In this document: piece after piece, positions 9,185-16,832 of the stretch
How positions within the stretch are numbered: the stretch's first letter is position 1
Layout: each line of letters begins with the position of its first letter
NCBI GenBank assembly: GCA_001897435.1
Contig: MKSV01000007.1
Coordinates: 806,001 to 870,000 of the forward strand
Length of the DNA stretch: 64,000 nucleotides
Direction of reading: 5' to 3'
From: Acidobacteriales bacterium 59-55
GTDB lineage: Bacteria > Acidobacteriota > Terriglobia > Terriglobales > Acidobacteriaceae
The notes under the pieces: generated by a model
The model's input: the letters and a program-made list of their open reading frames with translations, nothing else
Database searches by the model: none
What the model was told of the DNA's origin: nothing
Translations under genes and position numbers: made by a program

Positions 9185-10414
9185 ATGGGATCATTTTCAA
9201 CTGCACTGAGCGGGTTGAGCGCGGATTCGGTGGCGCTGAACACGATTGGAAACAATCTGGCAAACCTCAACACGACAGCCTTCAAAAAGCAGACGACCAA
9301 TTTTGAAGATCTCTTCTATCAGCAGATCGGGCAAAACGGCGCCAATGATGCATTGCAGGTCGGTGTCGGCACAAAGGTGGCGAGCACGGCGACAAGCTAT
9401 CTGCAGGGGAGCATTAATCCGACGGGAAACTCCACCGACATGGCAATCAGCGGCGACGGCTTCTTCGTTGTCCAGCAAAACGGCGTCCAGTCGTTGACCC
9501 GTGCGGGCGACTTTCAGCTCGACTCCAGCGGCAACCTGATCACGACGGAGGGCGAGAACGTGATGGGCTACAGGGCGGTCAATGGAGTCATCAGCGGCAG
9601 CAGTTCGCTGTCGTCGCTCACTTTGCCGACCGGCTCGACGGAGGCGGCCAAGGCAACGCAGAACTTCTCTCTGACGGCCAATCTTAATGCAGGAGCGGCC
9701 GTTGGAACGCCTTTCGCCACCTCGGTGCAGGTGTACGATTCGCTTGGCCAGACACACCAGGCGACGATCTCGTTTACGAAGACTGCCGCCAACACCTGGG
9801 ACTACAACGTGACGCTGCCTCCCGGCGACTTCACCGGCGCGGCCACCAACAACACCGGAACGATGACCTTCGATTCGACCGGAAAGCTGGTGAGTCCGAC
9901 CGGCACACTTGCTGCGATTACCTTTCCGGGCCTACCCAACGGCGCCAGCGACCTCAGCTTCAACTGGAACCTGGACGATGCCGCCGGCAATCCGACCATC
10001 TCGCAGACGACGGCGGCCTCGGCCGGCAGCGCCAGCAATCAGGACGGCTTCACCAGCGGCGTCTACAACGGCTTCACTGTCGATTCGAGCGGCGTCATCA
10101 CGGCCAACTACAGCAACGAACAGAAGCTGGTTGTCGGCCAGGTAGCGATTGCGACGGTCGCAAACAACCAGGGCCTGATCGTCACCGGTAACAACAACTA
10201 CATGACCACCGCGTCCTCGGGTCAGGCAAACATCGGTGTAGCCGGAACCGGCTCGCGCGGCGGCATCACGGGTGACGCGCTGGAGCTGTCGAACGTGGAC
10301 ATCTCGTCCGAATTCGCCAACCTTATCGTGGCGCAGCGCGCCTTCGAGGCAAACTCGAAGACGGTAACCACCTTTGACACGGTGACGCAAGACACGCTCG
10401 CCATGATCCGGTAG
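9185..10414 (+). CDS. flgE: Flagellar hook protein FlgE
   Basis: FlgE polymerises into the hook, the universal joint of the flagellum. The 409-residue protein has the N-terminal rod/hook signature LNTIGNNLANLNTTAFKKQT (residues 20-39), the FlgE/F/G core, the FlgE D2-like central domain, and the C-terminal motif ELSNVDISSEFANLIVAQRAFEANSK. AAGGAG 7 bases upstream supports ATG 9185. The coding sequence is intact, unlike fliJ and flhB in the same cluster. Confidence 0.97.
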   Translation: MGSFSTALSGLSADSVALNTIGNNLANLNTTAFKKQTTNFEDLFYQQIGQNGANDALQVGVGTKVASTATSYLQGSINPTGNSTDMAISGDGFFVVQQNGVQSLTRAGDFQLDSSGNLITTEGENVMGYRAVNGVISGSSSLSSLTLPTGSTEAAKATQNFSLTANLNAGAAVGTPFATSVQVYDSLGQTHQATISFTKTAANTWDYNVTLPPGDFTGAATNNTGTMTFDSTGKLVSPTGTLAAITFPGLPNGASDLSFNWNLDDAAGNPTISQTTAASAGSASNQDGFTSGVYNGFTVDSSGVITANYSNEQKLVVGQVAIATVANNQGLIVTGNNNYMTTASSGQANIGVAGTGSRGGITGDALELSNVDISSEFANLIVAQRAFEANSKTVTTFDTVTQDTLAMIR

Positions 10415-10465
10415 GTTACTAATCTGACGGCTTATGGTGCGGTAGATAAGCGAATCAAGCAGCAT

Positions 10466-10499
10466 CGGGCGCGAGGCCGGAAGGCGGACCTCGCGCCCG
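10466..10499. terminator. Strong stem-loop after flgE
   Basis: CGGGCGCGAGG (10466-10476) pairs perfectly with CCTCGCGCCCG (10489-10499) around a 12-base loop. There is no T tract. It lies in the 218-base gap between flgE and fliL and may attenuate or terminate transcription, dividing the cluster into two transcription units. Confidence 0.5.
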
Positions 10500-10632
10500 G
10501 TCGTATTACCCGCGCCGTTCGAGCAGCAGGCTCACATCGTCTCCGAAAGTGCGGCAAGACAATCAATTCTGAAGATTTGCTAATATCCGAGTCCTGCCCG
10601 CTGGTCATCGAGGTGCAATACCTCCTGGCATC

Positions 10633-11190
10633 ATGGCTACTTCTACCCCGGTTGTTGACAAGGTTTCTGCCGCTCCGGCTACAGCTCCTGCTGGCCCCGT
10701 CCCGGCTCAACTCCCCGTCGCGTGGCTTCTGCTCTCTGTGTCAATTGGCGCGGTAATAGCCTCTTTGGGAATGGGCGGCTTCCTCTACTATCTTGTGCGC
10801 TCCGGGCGGCTGACGACACAGGCAGCCTCCGTTTCCAGAGTGAAATCGGCCGCGCAAATTTCCACCCGCCTGATAGCGCTCGATCCCTTGCTGGTCAATC
10901 TGGCAGATCCGGGCGGAACTGCTTACCTGCGATTGTCGCTGGTGTTGCGCGTGGCTGATGCTTCCGCGAACAAAGCAGACGACGCCAAGGCAGCCAAAGA
11001 TGACGAAGGGGAGGTGGATGCTGTCCGCGACACGGCGCTGGCTGTGCTCGGCCGGCAGACCTCCGATTCCTTGCTGGCGCTCGATGGCAAGGACCGGCTG
11101 AAGTCCGAACTGCGGAGATCCCTGGCACAACGCAACCCGAAGCTGAAGGTCACGGATCTGTTCTTCACCGACTTTTTGGTCCAGCGATAG
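10633..11190 (+). CDS. fliL: Flagellar basal-body-associated protein FliL
   Basis: FliL surrounds the stator and supports torque. The 185-residue protein has a Pro/Ala-rich N-terminus, one membrane segment at about residues 27-51, and a periplasmic FliL domain (DPLLVNLADPGGTAYLRLSL, then GKDRLKSELRRSLAQRNPKL and DLFFTDFLVQR at the C-terminus). An Asp/Lys-rich insertion (ANKADDAKAAKDDEGE) interrupts the domain. No clear ribosome site precedes the ATG. Instead an inverted repeat GAGGT-n5-ACCTC (10610-10624) lies just upstream. Confidence 0.85.
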   Translation: MATSTPVVDKVSAAPATAPAGPVPAQLPVAWLLLSVSIGAVIASLGMGGFLYYLVRSGRLTTQAASVSRVKSAAQISTRLIALDPLLVNLADPGGTAYLRLSLVLRVADASANKADDAKAAKDDEGEVDAVRDTALAVLGRQTSDSLLALDGKDRLKSELRRSLAQRNPKLKVTDLFFTDFLVQR

Positions 11191-11245
11191 CGAATACGCC
11201 GACTCGACAGAAACAAGATCAATCCACGCAGAAGTTGGAGAAGTG

Positions 11246-11572
11246 ATGGCAGAGACAGAATTGACCGTGCAGACGACAATAACGCCCGCGGCACAGGCAA
11301 AACCGATTCCAGAGATCCCATCGATGGCCAATGTTGAAGACCATCCAGCATGGCCCACCTTGTCGCGGCTCCCGGTGACGATGACTGCGCAGATTGCCCT
11401 GAGCCGGTTCAAGGTGAGGAATCTGCTGGGGCTCACCCCGGGACAGGTATTCGAGAGCGTCTCGCCGGATACCGAGGATGTCCCCTTGTGGTCAGGCGGT
11501 GTGCAGCTCGGCTGGACAGAGTTCGAGGTGGTGGATCAGAAGATCGCTCTCCGCCTGACTCGGCTGGCCTAG
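11246..11572 (+). CDS. fliN: Flagellar motor switch FliN-like SpoA protein (first copy)
   Basis: A 108-residue SpoA/FliN-family protein. The conserved core at about residues 40-108 includes SRLPVTMTAQIALSRFKVRN, then LLGLTPGQVFES and a C-terminal WTEFEVVDQKIALRLTRLA. FliN forms the lower C-ring with FliM and helps dock the export ATPase. A second SpoA gene lies at 14697, so the cluster carries two. The ATG at 11246 is preceded by GGAGAAG; a GTG at 11243 is in frame. It lies between fliL and fliO where fliM/fliN are often found. Confidence 0.8.
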   Translation: MAETELTVQTTITPAAQAKPIPEIPSMANVEDHPAWPTLSRLPVTMTAQIALSRFKVRNLLGLTPGQVFESVSPDTEDVPLWSGGVQLGWTEFEVVDQKIALRLTRLA

Positions 11573-11616
11573 CAGTTCTCCCGTAACGACGAGGCAGAGA
11601 AGGAGTGGAGCGATAG

Positions 11617-11934
11617 ATGCAGCTTTTAGAGGGCAGGCAGGTGACACAAAAAGTGCAGACCTCAACCTCGCCGGGCGGTCTTGCCGGATGGATGCTGGAG
11701 GCCCTGCGGCGATTGCGCCGCGAATCACAGCCCAAGGCGCGGTTGATGCATCTGGTCGAAACACTGCCGCTTGGCGGGAAGAGGCAGCTCATGCTGGTGA
11801 GCTGCGGAGAAGAGCATTTTCTGGTGGGCTGTGGATCGGAGAGCCTGGAGACGATTGTGCGCGTACGATCTCTCGCGCGATCGAAGGACATGCGCGAGGC
11901 CTCCGAGAGAAAGCCGAGCGGAAGATGCGGTTAG
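11617..11934 (+). CDS. fliO: FliO-like flagellar export protein lacking a membrane segment
   Basis: A 105-residue protein whose centre (LVETLPLGGKRQLMLVSCGE, then HFLVGCGSESLETIVRV) matches the cytoplasmic FliO domain, and whose position directly before fliP is diagnostic. FliO helps assemble the FliP-FliR export gate. Known FliO proteins carry an N-terminal transmembrane helix, but residues 1-40 here are polar with no convincing membrane segment. Either this is a soluble variant or the 5' end is degenerate. It overlaps fliP by 10 bases. Confidence 0.65.
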   Translation: MQLLEGRQVTQKVQTSTSPGGLAGWMLEALRRLRRESQPKARLMHLVETLPLGGKRQLMLVSCGEEHFLVGCGSESLETIVRVRSLARSKDMREASERKPSGRCG

Positions 11935-12812
11935 CGCGCGCGATGTGCCAGCTTGGGTTGGCGCTGCTACTCCTGGCGATGCCATGGTCGATTGCCGACG
12001 CGCAACCGATGGGAGGCACGCAAATGGTCGCTGCCCTCGTTGCGCCAACGCTATTAAGCGCAAGCCATGCTCCGCAGGCAGAACGAGGAAGGACCGCGAA
12101 TCGCAAAAACGGCAGCCGCCAGGACTCAACTTTTTTGGCAGCGCCGTCGCCAAAGGGGAAGGATTCCATCACGCAGGCCATCGAGGCCAATCGCAGTGTC
12201 CCGTGGTCGATTGTGCTCGGGCTTACGTTGCTGACGCTCCTGCCCGCGATCCTGTTGTCGATCACGCCGATGGTGCGGCTGCTGGTGGTCTTTCATTTTT
12301 TGCGGCAGGCACTGGGAACACAGACCGCTCCGTCGAACCAGATCCTGATGGGCCTCGCGCTGATGATGACCTGGTTCCTGATGCAGCCCGTCCTTCTGCA
12401 GGTAGAGCAGACGGCGATCGTGCCCTATCAGGCCGGAACGATATCGGGTATGGAGGCAATGGATCGTGGCCTCGTCCCGGTCAAGCATTACATGCTGCGC
12501 TACGCGCGCGAAAAAGATCTGGCGGTCTTTGCTGCGGCGGGGATGGCCACGCGGCCGCAGTCGCGCGACGATCTTCCCATTCAGGTGGTCATTCCTGCCT
12601 ACATCCTCAGCGAGCTGAAGGCCGGATTTCAGATCGGCGCGGTCTTGTTCCTTCCGTTTCTTCTGGTTGATCTTGTGGTCGCCAGCGTGACGACCTCCGT
12701 AGGCATGATGCAACTGCCGCCGGTCGTCATCTCTACGCCGTTGAAGATTCTGCTGTTTGTGATGGTCGATGGATGGAACCTGCTCGCCCATCAATTGATT
12801 AAAAGTTTCTGA
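11925..12812 (+). CDS. fliP: Flagellar export gate protein FliP
   Basis: A core subunit of the FliPQR export gate. ATG 11925 overlaps the end of fliO and opens a cleavable signal peptide (MRLARAMCQLGLALLLLAMP, cut near ADA-Q), as in other FliP proteins. A basic, probably disordered stretch of about 60 residues follows, longer than usual. The family core then begins at about residue 95: PWSIVLGLTLLTLLPAILLS, later APSNQILMGLALMMTWFLMQ and the terminal TPLKILLFVMVDGWNLLAHQ. Total length is 295 residues. Confidence 0.95.
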   Translation: MRLARAMCQLGLALLLLAMPWSIADAQPMGGTQMVAALVAPTLLSASHAPQAERGRTANRKNGSRQDSTFLAAPSPKGKDSITQAIEANRSVPWSIVLGLTLLTLLPAILLSITPMVRLLVVFHFLRQALGTQTAPSNQILMGLALMMTWFLMQPVLLQVEQTAIVPYQAGTISGMEAMDRGLVPVKHYMLRYAREKDLAVFAAAGMATRPQSRDDLPIQVVIPAYILSELKAGFQIGAVLFLPFLLVDLVVASVTTSVGMMQLPPVVISTPLKILLFVMVDGWNLLAHQLIKSF

Positions 12813-12851
12813 GTTGTGCTTATGACGAGTTGCTCTTCGATTGGAGGCAAA

Positions 12852-13121
12852 GTGGGACCGGACCAGACAGTGGAGGTGATGCGCAAGGTGCTGATGGAGT
12901 CGATGCTGCTCAGCGCGCCGCTGCTGGTGTCGGCGTGTCTCATCAGCCTCGTTGTAAGCCTGTTGCAGACGCTGACCAGCGTGCAGGAACAGACCCTGAC
13001 CATTGTGCCGAGGCTGGTCGTCGTCTTCGTTGTCACCATGGCGACGCTGCCATGGATGGTGCATCGGCTGGTGAGCTTCACGGTGCGCATGTTCACCGAC
13101 TTCCACCGGTATCTGGGATAA
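12852..13121 (+). CDS. fliQ: Flagellar export gate protein FliQ
   Basis: A small export-gate subunit with two membrane helices (about residues 15-38 and 52-75). GTG 12852 is preceded by GGAGG 4 bases upstream and gives exactly 89 residues, the canonical FliQ length, starting MGPDQTVEVMRKVLMESMLL. In-frame starts further upstream at 12816 and 12822 would add an unrelated Cys/Ser-rich leader. The conserved QTLTSVQEQTLTIVPRL segment is present. Position between fliP and fliR confirms it. Confidence 0.95.
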   Translation: MGPDQTVEVMRKVLMESMLLSAPLLVSACLISLVVSLLQTLTSVQEQTLTIVPRLVVVFVVTMATLPWMVHRLVSFTVRMFTDFHRYLG

Positions 13122-13129
13122 GGACGGCA

Positions 13130-13912
13130 ATGAACAGCGATGCGAGCACGTTCGTTCGGGATTGGCCGCAGTTTTTGACGGCGGCCGTGCTGGTGATGAT
13201 CCGTCTAAGCGGGCTGATGGTCTTTGCTCCGCTGTTCTCATCGGCGGCGATTGCGCCTCGCATTAAGGCTGGATTCGTCATTGCGATGACCGTCCTGCTC
13301 GCGCCTGCGGTAGCCGCGGTACCGAATGCGAGAGTTACGCTCGACGTGAAGTCGATCCTCGGCGAACTCGGCGTAGGGCTGGTCTTTGGCTTGTCGCTGA
13401 TGCTGCTCAACGAGGCGCTTACCTTTGCCGGCACCTTGCTGGGCATCCAGTTCAGCTTCTCACTGGTGAATCTGATGGACCCCAATTCAATGATCGACAC
13501 GCCGGTGCTCGGCCAGATGCTCGGCTGGCTGGGAGTGCTCGTCATCATCGGCGCGGGGTTGGACCGCAGCCTGCTGGCCGCGCTGGTACGCAGCTTCAGC
13601 ACCGTCCCTGTAGGCCAGGCCGTGATCGAGGCGAAGACCGGCGCCGCGCTGGCGATGATGGCGGGCGGAATCTTCCTCGCGGGCCTGCAGCTTGCAGCTC
13701 CGGTCATCGCAGCCACGCTCGCCGTAGAGGTCGTGATTGCGCTGGTAAGCCGGTTGTCGCCGCAGCTTCCGGCGATGGTGATGAGCATTCCTCTTAAAAC
13801 CATGGTCGCCTATGTCGTCCTCATCGGCAGCCTGGCCGTATGGCCGGGATGGATCGAGCGCCACTTCACCGCGCTGCTCGATGCGGCAGGAAGGCTGATG
13901 GCGACCGTATGA
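13130..13912 (+). CDS. fliR: Flagellar export gate protein FliR
   Basis: A multi-spanning export-gate subunit of 260 residues. Hydrophobic segments cover most of the length (for example LTAAVLVMIRLSGLMVFAPL near the N-terminus). The family motif LGIQFSFSLVNLMDPNSMID lies at about residues 104-123. The ATG at 13130 follows the fliQ stop by 8 bases with AAGGA upstream. Its end overlaps flhB by 4 bases (ATGA). The reading frame is intact. Confidence 0.95.
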   Translation: MNSDASTFVRDWPQFLTAAVLVMIRLSGLMVFAPLFSSAAIAPRIKAGFVIAMTVLLAPAVAAVPNARVTLDVKSILGELGVGLVFGLSLMLLNEALTFAGTLLGIQFSFSLVNLMDPNSMIDTPVLGQMLGWLGVLVIIGAGLDRSLLAALVRSFSTVPVGQAVIEAKTGAALAMMAGGIFLAGLQLAAPVIAATLAVEVVIALVSRLSPQLPAMVMSIPLKTMVAYVVLIGSLAVWPGWIERHFTALLDAAGRLMATV

Positions 13913-14682
13913 GCGAGAAGGGCACCGAGCAGGCAACACCGCAGCGACGGAAGAAGGCAAAGGAAAAAGGTGACAGCGTTCACAGCCGCGAGCTGCTCTC
14001 CGCCATGGCCATGCTGGGCGGTGTGCTGGCGCTGGGAGCCATGGCGCACGGATTCGTCTCCAGTTGGGACCAGGTCTACGTGGAGAGCCTGCGCACCGCG
14101 ACCGTAGCCGAGGTCAATGACGAGCGCGGCTGGAACGAGGCCATTCGAAAGATGCTCGAACCGGCCATACTTCCCGTGGGCCTTGTGCTCGCCGCCAGCT
14201 TCGCCGGAGTTCTGGCCGCCGGAGTCGCACAGGTAGGCGGCGTCGAGATTCACCCCTCCGCCATCGAGCCCAAGTTTTCAAAGCTGAATCCGGTCACCAA
14301 CGCGGGGCATCTCTTCGGCCTGCAGGCCGTGAGCAGGTCGAAGGAGGCGCAGTTGAGAATGAAAGAGCTGCTCGGACAGTCGAAGATTGGAGCGCTCCTG
14401 CAGTTTCCGCAGATGCGGCTGCGCGCCAGTGAGATCGCTGCGCTGACACCTGGCACCGTTCTGCGGCTGCCGCTGCCCAACACCCGCCCCGCTGAGTTGC
14501 GGCTGGGCGGTCTGCGCTTCGGTGAGGCAAACCCAGTGCGTATCGGAGAGCACCGAGGCGCGCAGCTTTACCATGCAATGAACTATGCGACGAATCATGC
14601 AACGACCTTGGAGCAGCAGGAGAAGCACGCCGTTCCACCCCTGAGCACAAGCGAAGAACCCATACCCCTGAGCGTGAACTAA
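13909..14682 (+). CDS. FlhB N-terminus fused in frame to FliM C-terminal SpoA domain
   Basis: Residues 1-142 are FlhB: a basic opening (EQATPQRRKKAKEKGDSVHS), two membrane helices (about 30-50 and 88-110), and EPKFSKLNPVTNAGHLFGLQ. From about residue 144 the sequence is not FlhB. Residues 152-225 (GQSKIGALLQFPQMRLRASE, then PGTVLRLPLP and ELRLGGLRFGEANPVRIGEH) match the C-terminal SpoA domain of FliM, and a fliN gene follows at once, as expected after fliM. FlhB's last two helices and its autocleaved NPTH domain, and FliM's CheC-like middle domain, are absent. The join lies near 14330-14360. The simplest reading is an in-frame deletion joining flhB to fliM and removing what lay between. An assembly join is the main alternative. 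Confidence 0.8.
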   Translation: MSEKGTEQATPQRRKKAKEKGDSVHSRELLSAMAMLGGVLALGAMAHGFVSSWDQVYVESLRTATVAEVNDERGWNEAIRKMLEPAILPVGLVLAASFAGVLAAGVAQVGGVEIHPSAIEPKFSKLNPVTNAGHLFGLQAVSRSKEAQLRMKELLGQSKIGALLQFPQMRLRASEIAALTPGTVLRLPLPNTRPAELRLGGLRFGEANPVRIGEHRGAQLYHAMNYATNHATTLEQQEKHAVPPLSTSEEPIPLSVN

Positions 14683-14696
14683 GCGAGGTGAAGCAG

Positions 14697-15002
14697 ATGG
14701 ACAATGTGATCAATGCCAACGAGGCAGCCCGGGCCGAGGCCATCGGCGTTTTATCCGATATTGAGCTGGAGGCAACCCTCCAGTTCGGTTCGCGCGAGAT
14801 GCCCTTGCGTGAGGTACTCGAACTTGGACCGGGAGACGTTGTGGAGCTTGACCGTCATGTCTCCGAACCCGTCGATCTCGTAATCGGCGACCGGATCGTG
14901 GCGCGTGGAGAGGTCGTGATCGTCAGCGGCAACTTCGCGCTGCGGATTTCGGAGGTGGCGGCGCCGCAACTACGATTGGAGAGCATCCGATGCCTTTTCT
15001 AG
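14697..15002 (+). CDS. fliN: Flagellar motor switch protein FliN (second copy)
   Basis: A 101-residue SpoA protein with canonical FliN features: LSDIELEATLQFGSREMPLR, then VLELGPGDVVELDRHVSEPV and VDLVIGDRIVARGEVVIVSG, ending with a conserved NFALRISEV. This copy is closer to textbook FliN than the one at 11246. ATG 14697 has GAGG 9 bases upstream; GTG 14688 is in frame. It follows the FlhB-FliM fusion by a few bases, which is evidence that the fusion's C-terminal half was a fliM. Confidence 0.92.
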   Translation: MDNVINANEAARAEAIGVLSDIELEATLQFGSREMPLREVLELGPGDVVELDRHVSEPVDLVIGDRIVARGEVVIVSGNFALRISEVAAPQLRLESIRCLF

Positions 15003-15946
15003 AGAGAAAGATCGACAACGCAGCAGCCAGTGCGCTCCTCTTTGAGGGAGACCGCTACCTCTCTTCGGATGAAATCGGATTGCCCGCTTCGATGGCCGAG
15101 ACGCAGCGGCGGCTTTGCGGAAACGCGGAGTGCGCGGGCGGTTGGACAAGGCCATGGAAGAGCCGCCGCCGACCCGTCTTCGAGGGGCAGTGGGGATGCA
15201 GCGGACGGTGTGTGCTTGCAATGGTGCGCTCCGCTCTTCATCGTGAGACCGGCGACGCATCCATCTCCGGATCGGCCGCTCCCCATCGGCACAGGGTTCC
15301 CCTCGGCCTGCTCCTCCTGGCCCAGGGCTGGATCACGCAGCAGCAGTTGCGGCAGGCGCTGGAGGCGCAGCGGCAGGCCGGCACAGGGCGGATCGGCGAG
15401 TGGCTGATCTCCCGGTGCGGCCTCGAACCGGAGCAGATTACTCGCGGCCTCGGCATGCAATGGAATTGCCCTGCGCTCTCCGCCGAGGGATTCTCCCCCG
15501 AGTCGATGGCGCTGGTCATGCCCGGAGTCTTCGCCGAGGAGTTCGGAATGCTGCCTCTGCGCATCGCCGCCGGACGCATCCTCTATCTCGCCTTCACGGA
15601 TGGCCTCGATGCTTCGGCTGCCCGCGCTGTCGAACAGATGTCCGGGCTCAAGTGCGAGAGCGGCATCTTGAACGAAGCCGAGTTCGGCACGGCGCGAAGC
15701 AGGCTGCTCGAGTGCGAGTCGGTCGAGGCCGGGTTCGAGTCAGCCTCGGATACAGATTCGCTGGCCGGTCGAATCACAGCCATCATCGAGCAGAAGCAGC
15801 CGACCGCCTCCCGTCTGGTGAGGATGCATCAGTATTACTGGCTGCGGCTGTGGCTGGAGAAGGGAACCGCCGGACCGTCGGGCAATCTGCCGGTGAGCGC
15901 GGAGGACATGAGGGACTACGTCTTCGCCCTTGGGAACAAGACATAG
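14990..15946 (+). CDS. Unknown protein with Cys-rich segment and MshEN-like domain
   Basis: The 318-residue product is not a named family to me. Its ATG overlaps the fliN stop by 13 bases, implying coupled translation. Residues 42-75 hold two Cys pairs (CGNAEC and CSGRC) that could bind zinc. From about residue 104 two 24-residue motifs follow in tandem, PLGLLLLAQGWITQQQLRQA... and RIGEWLISRCGLEPEQITRG..., each ending in Gln and separated by 6 residues. Both resemble the RLGxxLxxxGxI(x4)LxxxLxxQ pattern of the GspE/MshE N-terminal (MshEN) domain, which in known cases binds c-di-GMP. The rest (about 165-230) also resembles the GspE N-terminal fold. There is no ATPase domain. A role in c-di-GMP control of the switch is inference only. 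Confidence 0.6.
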   Translation: MPFLERKIDNAAASALLFEGDRYLSSDEIGLPASMAETQRRLCGNAECAGGWTRPWKSRRRPVFEGQWGCSGRCVLAMVRSALHRETGDASISGSAAPHRHRVPLGLLLLAQGWITQQQLRQALEAQRQAGTGRIGEWLISRCGLEPEQITRGLGMQWNCPALSAEGFSPESMALVMPGVFAEEFGMLPLRIAAGRILYLAFTDGLDASAARAVEQMSGLKCESGILNEAEFGTARSRLLECESVEAGFESASDTDSLAGRITAIIEQKQPTASRLVRMHQYYWLRLWLEKGTAGPSGNLPVSAEDMRDYVFALGNKT

Positions 15947-16002
15947 TCAGAGCAATCTTTTCTCAGGAGCAGCATCCCCCTCTCAGGGGTAGTATCCGTT
16001 GC

Positions 16003-16033
16003 TTGTCATTCCCGAAGGAATCCGCGTTTTGCC
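16003..16033. repeat. Dispersed repeat, copy 1 (TGTCATTCCCGAAGG family)
   Basis: TTGTCATTCCCGAAGGAATC and the next bases CGCG recur at 26391-26421 (with one extra G). Both copies lie just after the end of a plus-strand gene. A weaker relative is at 44003-44024. Confidence 0.55.
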
Positions 16034-16088
16034 TCGAATCATCAAGGCCGCCCCCGAACGAGAACCGTCTTGGCTGCGCAAATAGACC

Positions 16089-16128
16089 GCAACAAAAAAG
16101 AGAGCCGCAATGGCTCTCTTTTTGTTGC
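16089..16128. terminator. Bidirectional Rho-independent terminator
   Basis: GCAACAAAAAAGAGAGCC and TGGCTCTCTTTTTGTTGC form a long stem with A and T tracts on both flanks. It sits between the plus-strand flagellar operon and the minus-strand gene ending at 16140 and can serve both. Confidence 0.85.
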
Positions 16129-16139
16129 GACGGATTTCG

Positions 16140-16583
16140 TTACTGCGCGACGAAAGTTGCCGAGGTGGCAGAGGAGGTCGATGCGGATTCGGTCGTACCC
16201 GAATTCAGCGTCGCGCGGTCGCCCTCGTGATCCGGACCGAGGCCCAGCTTGATGATGGCGCGAGAATCCGGAACCAGCTTGGTCTGCCAGCCGTTGTCCG
16301 CCTGAAACTTCTGCATCGCGGCTGAGGTATCGGAGTCCCAGTGACCGGAGGGAACCGTAAGGTAGCCGGACTTGACCAGCGCGGCTTGAATCTGCGCGGC
16401 GCGGCTGTCGTCGATGGAACGCTGGCCCAGGGTCTTCTTGACCGGACGCGCGGAACGCTTGTGACTGCGGCTCGAGGTCTTGTGGTGAGCCGTAGGGCCG
16501 CGGCGCGCATGAATCACGGCTACACCGGGAACGGCGGTAGCGAGTGCGAGTCCGGAACACAGGACGAGTTGAGCAAACCTCAT
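16140..16583 (-). CDS. Secreted peptidoglycan-binding-domain-like protein
   Basis: A 147-residue protein with an N-terminal signal segment (AQLVLCSGLALATAVPGVAV), a basic linker of His, Ser, Arg and Lys, and a single PG_binding_1-like repeat at about residues 55-107. That repeat is AAQIQAALVKSGYLTVPSGH, followed by WDSDTSAAMQKFQADNGW. The Ser/Thr-rich tail is low-complexity. ATG 16583 has GAGG upstream; a TTG at 16598 is the alternative. The gene stands alone between two terminators. It probably acts in the periplasm on or near the cell wall. Confidence 0.75.
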   Translation of the reverse strand: MRFAQLVLCSGLALATAVPGVAVIHARRGPTAHHKTSSRSHKRSARPVKKTLGQRSIDDSRAAQIQAALVKSGYLTVPSGHWDSDTSAAMQKFQADNGWQTKLVPDSRAIIKLGLGPDHEGDRATLNSGTTESASTSSATSATFVAQ

Positions 16584-16783
16584 GGAACAGAACCTCAACG
16601 TTCAGTATGGAATAGACGGATGCGCTGTCTCTATTCGTGTGTGATCAGGGTATCCCGAGAGTAACCCTCGCGCAATAGGAATGATATTCCGAAAGCTGGG
16701 AAGTTTTGACGCGCCTGTGAAGAATAATCCCGAGCACGTCCCCATTTCGGGAAGGCCTTTGAGAAGGTCTACTTCGGCAAAAA

Positions 16784-16814
16784 GAGGGGGGCACCGAGAC
16801 CGGTGCCCCCTCTC
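16784..16814 (-). terminator. Rho-independent terminator of the degP-like gene
   Basis: GAGGGGGGCACCG and CGGTGCCCCCTC form a GC-rich stem around AGAC. Read on the minus strand it is followed by TCTTTTTGC, a good T tract, immediately downstream of the protease gene ending at 16833. Confidence 0.85.
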
Positions 16815-16832
16815 GCGAACCGCAGCCTGTCT

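Noticed and set aside
11688..11924. Upstream extension of fliP
   Set aside because: It overlaps fliO in another frame; the signal peptide of FliP starts at 11925.
13840..13908. Upstream extension of the flhB-fliM frame
   Set aside because: It lies inside fliR; the FlhB N-terminus starts at the ATGA overlap at 13909.
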